A stretch of 64,000 nt of DNA from Aquidulcibacter paucihalophilus (GCF_002105465.1 NZ_NCSQ01000171.1:62510-126509); one strand, 5' to 3'; shown: positions 44,798 through 53,918, counted from the first letter of the stretch. Notes: generated from the letters alone by a model not told the origin. Numbers and translations are program-made.

Positions 44798-45844
44798 ATG
44801 GGTGAGGGAGCAAAGGGACAAAATAGCGCGTTGGTTCGCACCCTCCTAGGTGAGCAACAACCCCATCCTCCGATCTGGCTCATGCGCCAGGCTGGGCGTC
44901 ATTTGCCAGAATATCGAGAGCTGCGGGCAAAAAACAAAAGTTTCCTTGATTTTTGCTACGCGCCCGCAGCGGCAGCTGAAGCCACATTGCAACCTGTTCG
45001 TCGTTATCCAGTCGATGCAGCCATCATTTTTTCCGATATTTTGGTCGTTCCACATGCTTTGGGTCGGGATGTGCGTTTCGCAGAGGGCGAGGGGCCCCTT
45101 TTAACACCCCTTGAAGGCGCGGAGGATATTGCGAAACTTGATATGTCGCGTTTGGAAACGCGCTTGGCACCCGTCTATGAGGCCTTACAACGAGTTCGGG
45201 CGGCGATGGATGCAGACAGGGCGCTAATTGGCTTTGCTGGCGCACCTTGGACCTTGGCGACCTATATGATCCAAGGACGTGGGGGCGAACGTGACCTTGC
45301 TAGAGCTTTTGCCTATCAGAACCCTGACTTAGTGGATGAGCTTTTGGCGATTTTGGCAGAGGCTGTTGGCCAACATCTTATTGCCCAAGTTAAGGCTGGC
45401 GCGAATGCGCTACAGATTTTTGAATCTTGGGCTGAAGATATTCCAGGGCACTTGTTCGCTCGTTTGGTAACCAAGCCAATAAGGCGCGCAGTAGATGTCG
45501 TTCGCGCTGTCTATCCAGAGGTTCCTATTATCGGCTTTCCTCGCGGGGCAGGCCACCGCGTTGGTCAATTTCAGCAAGAGACCGGCGTCCAAGGTGTCGG
45601 GCTGGATATCGCTGCTGATTTGAGTGCAGCACGGTCTGCATTGGGGCCAAAAGTTTGTTTACAAGGCAATCTTGATCCCATGGCTTTGATGGCCGGCGGT
45701 GCGGCTTTGGAACAGGCTGTGGATGCCATTCTTGCCGCGGCGACGACGGGACCACATATCTTCAACCTGGGACATGGGGTCGTTCCTGCAACGCCGATCC
45801 CAAATGTCGAATATGTTATGCGCCGAGTAAAGGGTTTGGCCTAA
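44798..45844 (+). CDS. hemE: Uroporphyrinogen decarboxylase
   Basis: HemE removes four carboxyl groups from uroporphyrinogen III to give coproporphyrinogen III in heme synthesis. The 348-residue product has the substrate-binding N-terminal motif PIWLMRQAGRHLPEYR, the IIFSDILVVP stretch with its conserved Asp, FAGAPWTLATYM, and near the end LQGNLDPMAL and FNLGHGVVPATP. AAGGGGAG precedes the ATG by about 6 bases. It is the first gene to the right of the origin, and hemH and hemJ follow. Confidence 0.96.
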   Translation: MGEGAKGQNSALVRTLLGEQQPHPPIWLMRQAGRHLPEYRELRAKNKSFLDFCYAPAAAAEATLQPVRRYPVDAAIIFSDILVVPHALGRDVRFAEGEGPLLTPLEGAEDIAKLDMSRLETRLAPVYEALQRVRAAMDADRALIGFAGAPWTLATYMIQGRGGERDLARAFAYQNPDLVDELLAILAEAVGQHLIAQVKAGANALQIFESWAEDIPGHLFARLVTKPIRRAVDVVRAVYPEVPIIGFPRGAGHRVGQFQQETGVQGVGLDIAADLSAARSALGPKVCLQGNLDPMALMAGGAALEQAVDAILAAATTGPHIFNLGHGVVPATPIPNVEYVMRRVKGLA

Positions 45845-45895
45845 ATACCGGCTAAGTTGGACTACCGCTGGCCAAAAAAGGTAATTGATAGGTCT

Positions 45896-46942
45896 ATGGG
45901 ACAAAAAATAGCGATTGTTCTCTTTAATCTAGGGGGTCCGGATGGGCCGGACTCAGTGCGCCCTTTTTTAAAGAATTTGTTTTCTGATCCAGCTATCATT
46001 CGCGTTCCAGGCCCTGTTCGCTGGATGTTGGCACGGCTGATCTCGACGCTGCGGGCAAAATCAGCGCGGGCCAATTACGCAAAAATGGGTGGTGGTTCGC
46101 CACTGGTGCCCGAGACTTTAGCGCAAGCAGAAGCGCTAGAAAAAGCCGTAAAGGCGCGTCCAGGCTATGAAAATGCCGAAGTCAAAACCTTCTTGGCGAT
46201 GCGTTATTGGAAGCCGTTTGTGAAGGATGCGGTTGCGCAAGTGCGCGCGTTCAATCCAGACGAAACCGTGTTGCTGCCGCTTTATCCTCAGTTTTCGACG
46301 ACGACGACAGATTCATCCCTTCAGGCTTGGAAAAAGGCCGGCGGTGGTCCAACCAAGCTGATTTGCTGTTATCCTGACGCTCCAGGCTTTATTGAAGCGC
46401 ATGCTGAAGCGGTTATGGAAACCTGGAGGGCTGGTGGCTCGCCCCAACGTGTGCGTGTTTTGTGGTCGGCGCATGGCCTGCCAGAAAAGATCATCCTTGA
46501 TGGTGACCCGTATCAAAAACAGGTTGAAGAGACAGTGGCGGCCCTTCGGCCTCTTCTTCCAGATCATTTTGAGCATGCTATTTGCTATCAGTCTCGCGTG
46601 GGGCCGGTGAAGTGGATCGGTCCGGCGACTGAGACTGAAATTGAGCGTGCCGGTGCGGACAAAATAGCGGTGATCGTCGTCCCGATTGCCTTTGTCTCAG
46701 AACATATTGAGACTTTGGTTGAATTAGATGAAGAATATTATGAAGTGGCCCATGAAGTTGGTGTACCCCTTTACTTGCGCGCACCAGCGCTCGGTACACG
46801 GGCGAAATTTATCGACGAATTGGCCCGCCTAACCACGGATCTACTTGAGGGCCCAGACCCAATCCTTGCAGCGCGAACGACAGGCTGTGTTGTCGCCTGT
46901 CCCGCCTGCCCAAGGGCAGAATTTGGTGGATGCGCGGCATGA
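45896..46942 (+). CDS. hemH: Ferrochelatase
   Basis: HemH inserts Fe2+ into protoporphyrin IX at the inner membrane. The 348-residue product shows LFNLGGPDGPDSVRPFL, LPLYPQFSTTTT, SAHGLPEKII with the catalytic His and VPIAFVSEHIETLVELD with the conserved Glu. The last 20 residues contain four cysteines (GCVVACPAC and GGC), fitting the C-terminal [2Fe-2S] cluster known in Caulobacter and mitochondrial enzymes. The start at ATG 45896 is preferred over TTG 45857 because family homology begins there. Its stop overlaps hemJ as ATGA. Confidence 0.94.
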   Translation: MGQKIAIVLFNLGGPDGPDSVRPFLKNLFSDPAIIRVPGPVRWMLARLISTLRAKSARANYAKMGGGSPLVPETLAQAEALEKAVKARPGYENAEVKTFLAMRYWKPFVKDAVAQVRAFNPDETVLLPLYPQFSTTTTDSSLQAWKKAGGGPTKLICCYPDAPGFIEAHAEAVMETWRAGGSPQRVRVLWSAHGLPEKIILDGDPYQKQVEETVAALRPLLPDHFEHAICYQSRVGPVKWIGPATETEIERAGADKIAVIVVPIAFVSEHIETLVELDEEYYEVAHEVGVPLYLRAPALGTRAKFIDELARLTTDLLEGPDPILAARTTGCVVACPACPRAEFGGCAA

Positions 46943-47394
46943 GTCTATGGATCGCTAGTCATTATGAGGTCTTTCGAGCCCTTCATTTGATTGCGGTGAT
47001 CGCATGGATGGCCGGGTTGATGTATTTACCGCGCTTGTTTGTCTATCATTCTATGGCACCTCATGGCGGAGAACTGGATCAACAATTGATTGTTATGGAA
47101 CGGCGTCTGCATCGCGGAATTATGGTTCCAGCGATGATTGTCGTGTGGATTTTGGGCGTGAGTCTTTTGGTCGGTCGAGGCGGATGGGATTTGTTGGCCC
47201 ACCCATGGATGCAGATTAAACTGGCCATGGTGACCACCATTACCGCTGTTGATCATTTATACATGCGTTGGCGGAAAGCTTTTGAGCGCGGAGAGCGCCC
47301 GCTGAACCATGTGGCCTTTCGTTTCTTGAACGAGTTGCCCTTTGTTTTGATGATTGTCGCTGTCTTTATGGTGGTCCTTGAGCCTTTTTCTTAA
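46939..47394 (+). CDS. hemJ: Protoporphyrinogen oxidase HemJ
   Basis: HemJ is the oxygen-independent-type membrane protoporphyrinogen IX oxidase of most alphaproteobacteria and cyanobacteria. The 151-residue protein has four membrane helices and the conserved RALHLIAVIAWMAGLMYLPRLFVYH with the essential His, the ERRLHRGIM helix and the conserved Lys in WMQIKLAM. It completes a hemE-hemH-hemJ heme operon, coupled to hemH by an ATGA overlap. Confidence 0.93.
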   Translation: MSLWIASHYEVFRALHLIAVIAWMAGLMYLPRLFVYHSMAPHGGELDQQLIVMERRLHRGIMVPAMIVVWILGVSLLVGRGGWDLLAHPWMQIKLAMVTTITAVDHLYMRWRKAFERGERPLNHVAFRFLNELPFVLMIVAVFMVVLEPFS

Positions 47395-47532
47395 CAACAC
47401 ACCTTGACCCCGCATGCGATAATCGTCATGTGGACATCAGATGCCAAGACCTTCTTCTGGTTTGGCACCGCATTACAGCCGCTGCAGTCCTTGCAAAGAC
47501 GGCTTTCACCAAAGATATTTTGAGGCCCTGAC

Positions 47533-48828
47533 ATGTCAGAGGAATTGTCGATCGACGCCCCACCTCGCCGGTCCACCCTACAAGAATTAAAGACCCGCAC
47601 CCCAACTGAATTGGTGGTGCTGGCAGAATCCCTAGAAATTGATGGTGCATCCAATCTGCGCACCCAGGATCTACTTTTTGCTATTTTAAAGGCACAGGCC
47701 GAGCGCGGTTCAGAAATTGGCGGCGGCGGTGTGTTGGAAGTTTTGCCAGATGGCTTCGGGTTCTTGCGTTCTCCAGAATCCAATTATTTGTCCGGCCCAG
47801 ATGACATTTATGTCTCGCCCCAACAAATTCGCCGCCACGGTTTGCGGACGGGTGATACCGTCGAAGGACCCGTAAAGGCACCTAAGGACGGCGAACGTTA
47901 TTTTGCTCTTTCAAAAGTGGATACGATCAACTTCACCGATCCAGAGCAAGCCCGCCACAAGGTCAATTTCGATAACTTAACCCCTCTTTATCCAGACGAA
48001 CGGTTACATCTGGAAATCCAAGACCCCACCCGGAAAGACCGTACTGGCCGGGTCATCGATATTGTAGCCCCTATCGGGAAAGGCCAACGTGCTTTGATCG
48101 TGGCGCCACCTCGCACCGGCAAAACGGTCATTCTACAAAATGTCGCTAAGTCGATCGAGATTAACCATCCAGAAGTTTATCTGATCGTGCTATTGATCGA
48201 CGAACGTCCTGAAGAAGTGACTGATATGAAGCGCTCTGTGAAGGGCGAAGTGGTATCTTCTACCTTCGACGAGCCCGCGACGCGCCACGTGCAAGTTGCT
48301 GAAATGGTTATAGAAAAGGCAAAGCGCTTGGCCGAGCATGGTCGCGATGTCGTGATCTTGCTCGACTCCATCACCCGTCTGGGCCGTGCCTATAACACGG
48401 TAGTGCCATCTTCCGGCAAAGTGTTAACCGGCGGTGTGGATGCAAATGCCCTGCAACGTCCAAAGCGTTTCTTTGGCGCAGCGCGAAATCTTGAGGAAGG
48501 TGGTTCGCTGACCATCATTGCCACTGCGCTGATCGAAACCGGTTCGCGGATGGACGAAGTCATCTTCGAAGAGTTCAAAGGTACGGGTAACTCTGAAATC
48601 ATTCTCGACCGTAAAGTCTCTGATAAGCGCGTCTTCCCAGCCATCGACATCATCAAGTCCGGTACCCGGAAAGAAGAGCTTTTGGTTCCAAAAGAGCACC
48701 TGCCAAAAATGTACATGCTTCGCCGAATCCTAAACCCCATGGGTACCATGGATGCGATGGAATTCTTGCTGGATAAACTCAAGCAAACCAAAAACAACGA
48801 CGACTTTTTCCAGAGTATGAACACATAA
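47533..48828 (+). CDS. rho: Transcription termination factor Rho
   Basis: Hexameric RNA-dependent ATPase that ends transcription. The 431-residue product has the Rho N-terminal helical domain ([16 protein letters not shown]), the cold-shock-like RNA-binding domain ([21 protein letters not shown]), P-loop APPRTGKT, Walker [17 protein letters not shown], the Q-loop and R-loop ([22 protein letters not shown]). It stands after the heme genes near the origin, a conserved position. In Caulobacter mnmE-mnmG-rsmG-parAB follow; here they do not. The 138-base leader could hold autoregulatory sequence. Confidence 0.96.
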   Translation: MSEELSIDAPPRRSTLQELKTRTPTELVVLAESLEIDGASNLRTQDLLFAILKAQAERGSEIGGGGVLEVLPDGFGFLRSPESNYLSGPDDIYVSPQQIRRHGLRTGDTVEGPVKAPKDGERYFALSKVDTINFTDPEQARHKVNFDNLTPLYPDERLHLEIQDPTRKDRTGRVIDIVAPIGKGQRALIVAPPRTGKTVILQNVAKSIEINHPEVYLIVLLIDERPEEVTDMKRSVKGEVVSSTFDEPATRHVQVAEMVIEKAKRLAEHGRDVVILLDSITRLGRAYNTVVPSSGKVLTGGVDANALQRPKRFFGAARNLEEGGSLTIIATALIETGSRMDEVIFEEFKGTGNSEIILDRKVSDKRVFPAIDIIKSGTRKEELLVPKEHLPKMYMLRRILNPMGTMDAMEFLLDKLKQTKNNDDFFQSMNT

Positions 48829-48900
48829 GATTAACCGCTCTATGGTCCACTTGTACCGCGATGGGATCGTGCCCACCGCATACGATAAGGGGGTCTGGCG

Positions 48901-49338
48901 ATGCGCTATACTCTAATCACAGGTTTCTTGGCGGTGGGTCTAATCATGAGTGCCTGCGCGCCAGCAGACCCACTTGAAAAAATCTCTGCAGACGACCGTG
49001 ACTTTCTGTTCGCTGGCAAAGAAACAAATGCTGCTTTTATGGGTCAGCCCGCCGATGCGGGGCCAATAGCCTGTAATCCTCAACGGATGAATCAAGGCTA
49101 TGTTCTCATGGATGAAGAGTCCGGTCTTTGGTTAGACAGCATCCGACCATCTGGCATCGAGCGCCACAAAATTTTGGCGGTGGACCCAACTGAAAAAGGC
49201 TTTGAAGTCAAAGGCCAAAATGGTGTTGGGGTGTCATTTAGCTTGATTATTGAGAAGATAAGTGACGAGACGGCCAGTATTTCTTGGGATGGCGCAACCC
49301 CTGAGAAATACTTGCGCTGCCCGGGGATGCCGGCTTAA
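48901..49338 (+). CDS. Small predicted lipoprotein
   Basis: A 145-residue protein with a lipoprotein signal peptide ending in LIMSAC (Cys at about residue 19). The mature part is about 125 residues with two further cysteines (IACNPQRMNQG and RCPGMPA) that could form a disulfide. I recognise no family. GGGGGTCTGGCG just before the ATG gives a modest Shine-Dalgarno. It lies 72 bases after rho and ends one base before the stop of the leftward SDR-like gene. Confidence 0.65.
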   Translation: MRYTLITGFLAVGLIMSACAPADPLEKISADDRDFLFAGKETNAAFMGQPADAGPIACNPQRMNQGYVLMDEESGLWLDSIRPSGIERHKILAVDPTEKGFEVKGQNGVGVSFSLIIEKISDETASISWDGATPEKYLRCPGMPA

Positions 49339-49339
49339 T

Positions 49340-50011
49340 TTAGTCGCTGGCCGCCTTACGGCAAAAGCCTCTAACCCCAAACCCACCTGGGACATATGCG
49401 TCACGTTCGCCGCGCGCTAAGGCCCAGAGCGTTGCCGCCGCAATCTCATCATTTTGTGTTTTGCTGTTGGTACGGGGTGGGACATCATAAGCAATTAGTG
49501 AGCTCGGGATCCGAGTTGGCGACAGCCGATTAGCCTTATGCCAATGTCGCTTTGCAGCTTCTGCTGCCGACCATAAGGGTCGCGCTCCATCTGGAATCCA
49601 AGCTGCCGCAGAGACAAAGATAATGTGGCTTCCCCCTGTTTTGGCGAAATCGGCCGTATAAGCGCGTTGAGCGATCTCCAAGGCGGTGATTTGAGTGGCC
49701 CACACTTGGGTAAAGTCCTCAGCGCTATTGCCCTCTCCATGATGTTGGGCACAATGAAAAATGAAATCGACCGATCCAAATAAGTCGCGAGCTGAAGTTA
49801 GCGCGTTGAGCCACATAGGCGGGTCGCGAACATCCAAACCTACGGCTAATCCTTGGGTTTGGGCTGCCGTTTCTCGCGCGGCTGAAAGGTCACAATCACC
49901 GACAACGAGCGAACAGCCGCGTTGTGCCAAGGCCTGGCTCATGACACGGCCAAACCGCCCACCGCCACCGGTAACTAAGGCAACCTTGCCGGTAAAGCTT
50001 CTTTTCGTCAT
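49340..50011 (-). CDS. SDR-fold protein with altered catalytic residues
   Basis: A 223-residue Rossmann-fold protein of the short-chain dehydrogenase type. The nucleotide loop is TGGGGRFG (14-21), and a typical strand-turn VVGDCDL follows. In the active site Ser134 remains (IIFVSAAA), but the Tyr and Lys positions 13 and 17 residues later read Trp147 and Glu151, and NNAG is replaced by HCAQ. It may therefore be inactive as a dehydrogenase, or bind nucleotide for another purpose. It overlaps the small membrane protein gene upstream as ATGA. Confidence 0.72.
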   Translation of the reverse strand: MTKRSFTGKVALVTGGGGRFGRVMSQALAQRGCSLVVGDCDLSAARETAAQTQGLAVGLDVRDPPMWLNALTSARDLFGSVDFIFHCAQHHGEGNSAEDFTQVWATQITALEIAQRAYTADFAKTGGSHIIFVSAAAWIPDGARPLWSAAEAAKRHWHKANRLSPTRIPSSLIAYDVPPRTNSKTQNDEIAAATLWALARGERDAYVPGGFGVRGFCRKAASD

Positions 50012-50214
50012 CCCGCGCGCGTTTTAAGCCAAAAGCCAAGCATCAAAAGAAGGACGGCAATGAACTGAACCACAACTCGCAGTCGCATCAGCTGGTTAGA
50101 CCGTGACCGAGCTTTGTCACCCGTTATGGCCAGATTAGCGATACCGGCAACCAAGACGGCCAAAACAACAGCCATAGCAACGAAGATTGCAATATTGAGG
50201 GGTTCTAAGGTCAT
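50008..50214 (-). CDS. Twin-transmembrane protein (HIG1-like)
   Basis: A 68-residue protein with two transmembrane segments (about residues 8-30 and 46-63) joined by a basic loop, TGDKARSRSNQLMRLRV. The pattern matches the small alphaproteobacterial twin-transmembrane family related to HIG1, which in mitochondria associates with cytochrome oxidase; in bacteria the role is unproven. The gene is coupled to the SDR-like gene by a four-base overlap. Confidence 0.75.
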   Translation of the reverse strand: MTLEPLNIAIFVAMAVVLAVLVAGIANLAITGDKARSRSNQLMRLRVVVQFIAVLLLMLGFWLKTRAG

Positions 50215-50270
50215 AGGATTGATATATGCCGAGCGTATGGTCGGGGCAATCGCCTAAGTCTGTCGTGTGA

Positions 50271-51083
50271 CTATTTGCCCTTAGTCAACGCCAAGAGCAC
50301 CGCGGCGCTCGACGGCCTACCGGCGTAGCCTGCACCAGGCACCACACCAATCGTCAAAACCCCGGATTGCCAACGTACACTGGGGCGATCAAAGCTGCGT
50401 TGAACTCGGATCAGCTTGACACGACGTTCTGCTCGACCGAAATAGCCACGCGGTGCGCGCGACATGCCTTGTGCGGCGCGCTCTAGCGATTCATGGACCA
50501 AAGCCGGCGGCAAAGCGCCTGAAGCTTCAACGCGAATGTTTCGGCTGGAGAATTTATCAAACCAACGAAGCGCTTTTTCTAAGGTGGCTTGCAGATTGCC
50601 TTCGCTTCGCACAGGGGCCGATAGGGTTTTCGCACGCCCCTCGCTAGCAGCTAGGCCCCCATTGGTGCCCAATGGACCATAGACCGTGACGCCACCCAAT
50701 GTGGTGATGCGCACAATGACTTCTCCAATATCATTGCGCAAAAACTCATCGCCCCGTGGTCCCCATTGCGAAGTCAGTGCCCAGACTTCGGGATCACCTT
50801 CAAAGCGTAATAAAACGACCCGCGGTTGCGACCGGTCTAGGATGAAACGGATATTGTTAGGCCCTGCACTAAAGGACACGGCTTGTGCGGCAGCAGCATT
50901 TGGGCTGGCGAACATATCGTTCAGCGTAAGATCGCTTGTCCGCTTTTGAGTTTGTGCAGCCGCAGAACCTGCAAAAGCCAGCCCAAAAACCATGAAGGTG
51001 CAAGAAAGCAAGCCCAACTTAGCTTGAGCCCAAACACCTGAACCCAGATGCTTTTCACAGCAGAGACTGTCCTTAATCACCAT
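50271..51083 (-). CDS. Exported protein of DUF4908-like type
   Basis: A product of about 270 residues with a late hydrophobic segment ending SAAAQTQ (signal peptide cleavage expected near residue 44 from this start). The mature part contains FEGDPEVWALTSQWGPRGDEFLRNDIGE and TTLGGVTVYGP, which recall the DUF4908 proteins of Caulobacterales; I assign this from memory of the family and it is moderate. No catalytic motif is visible. The GTG at 51098 is an alternative start. It is a single gene with a leader of about 85 bases to the lyase gene end. Confidence 0.6.
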   Translation of the reverse strand: MVIKDSLCCEKHLGSGVWAQAKLGLLSCTFMVFGLAFAGSAAAQTQKRTSDLTLNDMFASPNAAAAQAVSFSAGPNNIRFILDRSQPRVVLLRFEGDPEVWALTSQWGPRGDEFLRNDIGEVIVRITTLGGVTVYGPLGTNGGLAASEGRAKTLSAPVRSEGNLQATLEKALRWFDKFSSRNIRVEASGALPPALVHESLERAAQGMSRAPRGYFGRAERRVKLIRVQRSFDRPSVRWQSGVLTIGVVPGAGYAGRPSSAAVLLALTKGK

Positions 51084-51168
51084 ACAGCTTTCGTGCACCC
51101 AGAATCTGGCAACATAGAGACAAAACTGTAATGAAACGCAGTGAAAAAAGCCTTACGGCAATAGAACA

Positions 51169-52059
51169 CTATTCCGCCGCTTCTTGACCGCGCATCTCAT
51201 AATGAGAACCTTGATCCATGAGGTCTGGTAATCCCAATAACTCATTGATTTGTTTAAAGTCCAACATTTTGTCGCGGAACAAGGCCGTTGTTCCATTCGC
51301 CTTTAGCGATTGCAGAAACTGTTGTGCGATAAAGGCATGGAGGCGGACCATGGAGCCAGGAGCAATCACCAGACGATAGCCCATCTCGGATAATTGATCG
51401 CATGTGAGCAGTGGCGTCTTGCCGCCTTCGACCATATTGGCCAAGAGCGGTGTCGCCGGAAAAGCGCGGCAAATCGCCTGCATTTGTTCAATCGCTTGCG
51501 GGGCTTCAACAAACAAAATGTCTGCGCCCGCTTGGCGGTAGAGGTCTGCGCGTTCCAATGCACGGTCAAATCCCTCCACTGCGATGGCGTCGGTACGTGC
51601 TATAATCAGGGTGCTGTCAGAGGCACGGGCGTCCACCGCAGCCTTGATCTTTCCCACCATTTCACCGGGTGCGACCAGTTCTTTTCCAGCCAAATGGCCA
51701 CAGCGCTTCGGGGCGGTTTGATCCTCCAATTGCAGTGCATTGGCTCCCATTCGCTCAAAAAGTCGTACCGTATGTTGAACGTTCAGCGCGTTTCCGAAGC
51801 CTGTATCGGCATCCACGATGAGTGGGATTTGGACGCGATCGCGCACGCGGCCAATGATGTCGGCAACTTGGGTAGCCGAAACCAACCCAATATCAGGCCG
51901 GCCCAATTGCGTGTAAGAGATAGACGCGCCGGACATATAAATGGCTTCAAAGCCTGCTTGCTCCACCATCAGCGCGCTTAAAGCATCAAAAGCCCCCGGG
52001 GCTAAAAGGGCATTGCTTTGGCCGAGCCGCTCGTGCAAGGAAATTTGTGTCATGCTCAA
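51169..52059 (-). CDS. Isocitrate lyase/PEP mutase-family lyase (dimethylmalate lyase-like)
   Basis: A 296-residue member of the isocitrate lyase/PEP mutase superfamily, which breaks C-C or P-C bonds in alpha-hydroxy or methyl-substituted malates. The metal ligands are in VDADTGFG (Asp83, Asp85) and LEDQ (Glu112), and the flexible active-site loop is KRCGH with Cys120, a lyase-type Cys. Methylisocitrate lyase, 2,3-dimethylmalate lyase and petal-death-type enzymes all fit. It lies 3 bases behind the LeuD-like gene in a three-gene run whose first genes encode an aconitase-family dehydratase, as in nicotinate catabolism of Eubacterium barkeri. Substrate is inferred. Confidence 0.8.
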   Translation of the reverse strand: MSMTQISLHERLGQSNALLAPGAFDALSALMVEQAGFEAIYMSGASISYTQLGRPDIGLVSATQVADIIGRVRDRVQIPLIVDADTGFGNALNVQHTVRLFERMGANALQLEDQTAPKRCGHLAGKELVAPGEMVGKIKAAVDARASDSTLIIARTDAIAVEGFDRALERADLYRQAGADILFVEAPQAIEQMQAICRAFPATPLLANMVEGGKTPLLTCDQLSEMGYRLVIAPGSMVRLHAFIAQQFLQSLKANGTTALFRDKMLDFKQINELLGLPDLMDQGSHYEMRGQEAAE

Positions 52060-52062
52060 TCC

Positions 52063-52560
52063 CTATGTGCCGCGTCTTGATTTCAGATGAGCGATTAAGC
52101 CCCCAGCCCGAACCATCGCCATCAAATGGTCTGGAATAGGCTTACACGATAACGTCTCACTACGCGTCTTGTTCGTGATCTTGCCCAAGACCGGGTCGAC
52201 CATCAACTGGTCGCCGTCAGCAATACGATAGGCTTCCTCACAGAAAAGCGCTGGTAGGCCTAAATTCAGTGCGTTCCGATAAAAGATTCGCGCAAAACTT
52301 GGTGCGATAACAGCGCCAACACCTAGAAGGCGTAAGCTAATGGCTGCTTGTTCACGCGATGAGCCCAAGCCGAAATTCTTGCCAGCGACCACAAAATCAC
52401 CCGGCTGTACAGACTTTGCAAAATCTGGCGCAATTGCTTCGAGACAATGTTGTGCCAAGTCTTCGGCAGACAGTTTCATTAAATGTCCGGGTGCCAGCAG
52501 GTCAGTATCAATGTTATTGCCAAAAACAAAGGCACGGCCTGTCCCTCTTGTCTCTGTCAT
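52063..52560 (-). CDS. LeuD-like dehydratase small subunit
   Basis: Small (swivel) subunit of an aconitase-superfamily hydro-lyase, 165 residues, clearly shorter than proteobacterial LeuD (about 200) and like archaeal LeuD/HacB or the dimethylmalate dehydratase small subunit. Motifs are NNIDTDLLAPG near the N-terminus and KNFGLGSSREQA with the substrate-binding Ser/Arg. It overlaps the large-subunit gene by four bases. It probably isomerises or hydrates a branched hydroxydicarboxylate for the lyase downstream. Confidence 0.83.
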   Translation of the reverse strand: MTETRGTGRAFVFGNNIDTDLLAPGHLMKLSAEDLAQHCLEAIAPDFAKSVQPGDFVVAGKNFGLGSSREQAAISLRLLGVGAVIAPSFARIFYRNALNLGLPALFCEEAYRIADGDQLMVDPVLGKITNKTRSETLSCKPIPDHLMAMVRAGGLIAHLKSRRGT

Positions 52561-53873
52561 TGTGCCACCGCCAATTCCGGCAAGAATTTTGTCGGGTCGC
52601 TGACGCAGCCCGTAAGTGCACTAGCCGCAACAGTGTAGGGCGAAGCCAAATAGACAAAGGCCTCGGCGTGACCCATCCGGCCTTTAAAATTCCGGTTCGT
52701 TGTTGAAATACAAACTTCGCCGGCGGCCAATAATCCCGCGCCCATGCCGGCACAAGCGCCACATCCTGACGGTAACAATGTTGCACCGGCGGCAAGCAGT
52801 GTCGACAGAGTCCCGTCTGCAGCCGCATCAGCAGTGACTTGTGAGCTAGCCGGCGCGACGAGAAGGCGAACATCTTTGGCGATGCGTTGTCCCTTTAAAA
52901 TCTGCGCCGCCATGTGGAGATCTTGCAACTTGGCCCCTACGCAGGCGCCAATGTAAGCTTGGTGGATCGGGGAACCCAGCGCGTGGTTGATTGGGAAACT
53001 ATTGGCTGGCGAATGGGGTAGAGCGATTTGCGGCTCGAGGTCGGAAAGATTGATAGAAATGATCCGTTCATAGGTCGCATTAGGATCGGGCTTCCAAGCC
53101 AAGTCGGCTTCTGTCGCACTTCCACCATGGGCGCGAATATGGCCAAGGGTTACCTCATCAGCGGCAATCAGCCCGACTTCTCCCCCGAGTTCCGCCGCCA
53201 TATTGGACAGAACCATACGCTCATCCATCGACATGCTTTCCACGCCAGGGCCACCATATTCAATGGCCTTAAACGCGTTGTCCATGCCAAGCTCTCGGCA
53301 CAAAACCAACATCACATCTTTTGCGGACACCATCGGCCCTAAGGAGCCGGTTATCTCAATGCGGATGGTCTCAGGAACAATGGTCCAAGTTTGTCCGGTA
53401 ACCACAATGCCAAGCATATCCGTGGCACCAAACCCTGCTGCATAACAGCCAAACGCACCCGCATGCGGGGTATGACTATCGCCGCCAGCAACAAAGATCC
53501 CCGGGCGAAGCAGACCTTTCTGAGGAAGGATCGCATGACAAATGCCTTCCATGTCAAAGAAATGCCCCACTCGATGTTCCTTGGCGAAGTCACGCGTTAA
53601 CTTCAGGATCGCGGCACTTTCTCCATCGACGGCCGGAACATAATGGTCTGACACAATCACAATGCGAGAAGGATCCCAAAGGGTTGCACCAAGGGAGTCT
53701 AAATGGGGCTTCCACCGGCGCGGTCCGCTAGAATCATGCGCCATCGCCAAATCAACCTGTACTAAAATAATTTCGCCAGGCTCCACTCGTGGCTTACCCG
53801 ATGCCCGCGCCAGTAGCTTCTGTGCCAAAGTCTGACCTGAACTCACCAATTGGGGTCTGGAAGTTTCAGACAT
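52557..53873 (-). CDS. LeuC-like dehydratase large subunit
   Basis: Large subunit of the hydro-lyase, 438 residues, carrying a [4Fe-4S] cluster. The three cluster cysteines are read as Cys311 (IGACVGA), Cys371 and Cys374 (PSGCGACAG). GDSHTPHAGAFG (131-142) and the final NRNFKGRMGH are standard. The length and sequence style are those of the archaeal LeuC/HacA group, which includes 3-isopropylmalate, homoaconitate, citraconate and 2,3-dimethylmalate dehydratases. The context (lyase and GntR/UTRA regulator) argues for catabolism rather than leucine synthesis. leuB and leuA are absent. Confidence 0.83.
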   Translation of the reverse strand: MSETSRPQLVSSGQTLAQKLLARASGKPRVEPGEIILVQVDLAMAHDSSGPRRWKPHLDSLGATLWDPSRIVIVSDHYVPAVDGESAAILKLTRDFAKEHRVGHFFDMEGICHAILPQKGLLRPGIFVAGGDSHTPHAGAFGCYAAGFGATDMLGIVVTGQTWTIVPETIRIEITGSLGPMVSAKDVMLVLCRELGMDNAFKAIEYGGPGVESMSMDERMVLSNMAAELGGEVGLIAADEVTLGHIRAHGGSATEADLAWKPDPNATYERIISINLSDLEPQIALPHSPANSFPINHALGSPIHQAYIGACVGAKLQDLHMAAQILKGQRIAKDVRLLVAPASSQVTADAAADGTLSTLLAAGATLLPSGCGACAGMGAGLLAAGEVCISTTNRNFKGRMGHAEAFVYLASPYTVAASALTGCVSDPTKFLPELAVAQ

Positions 53874-53900
53874 GCGCGCGGGTGCACCTTTGTTTAGAAA

Positions 53901-53918
53901 TGATCTATCTTTATATCA
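53901..53918. promoter_or_regulatory. Inverted repeat between the LeuC-like and YciI-like genes
   Basis: TGATCTATCTTTATATCA is an 18-base imperfect palindrome with six of nine symmetric pairs. It lies 28 bases before the LeuC-like start and faces the divergent YciI-GntR pair, the expected place of a GntR/HutC operator. A TTGAAA on the minus strand about 17 bases from a weak ATAGAT would put the repeat across that promoter. Confidence 0.45.

Noticed and set aside
47403-47424. TTGACC and GATAAT before rho as a promoter
   Set aside because: The spacing between them is only 8 bases, too short for a sigma-70 promoter.
51169-53873. Leucine biosynthesis leuCD operon
   Set aside because: No leuA or leuB beside it, subunits are of the archaeal/dimethylmalate style, and a lyase and GntR regulator are linked; kept as LeuCD-like without gene symbols.
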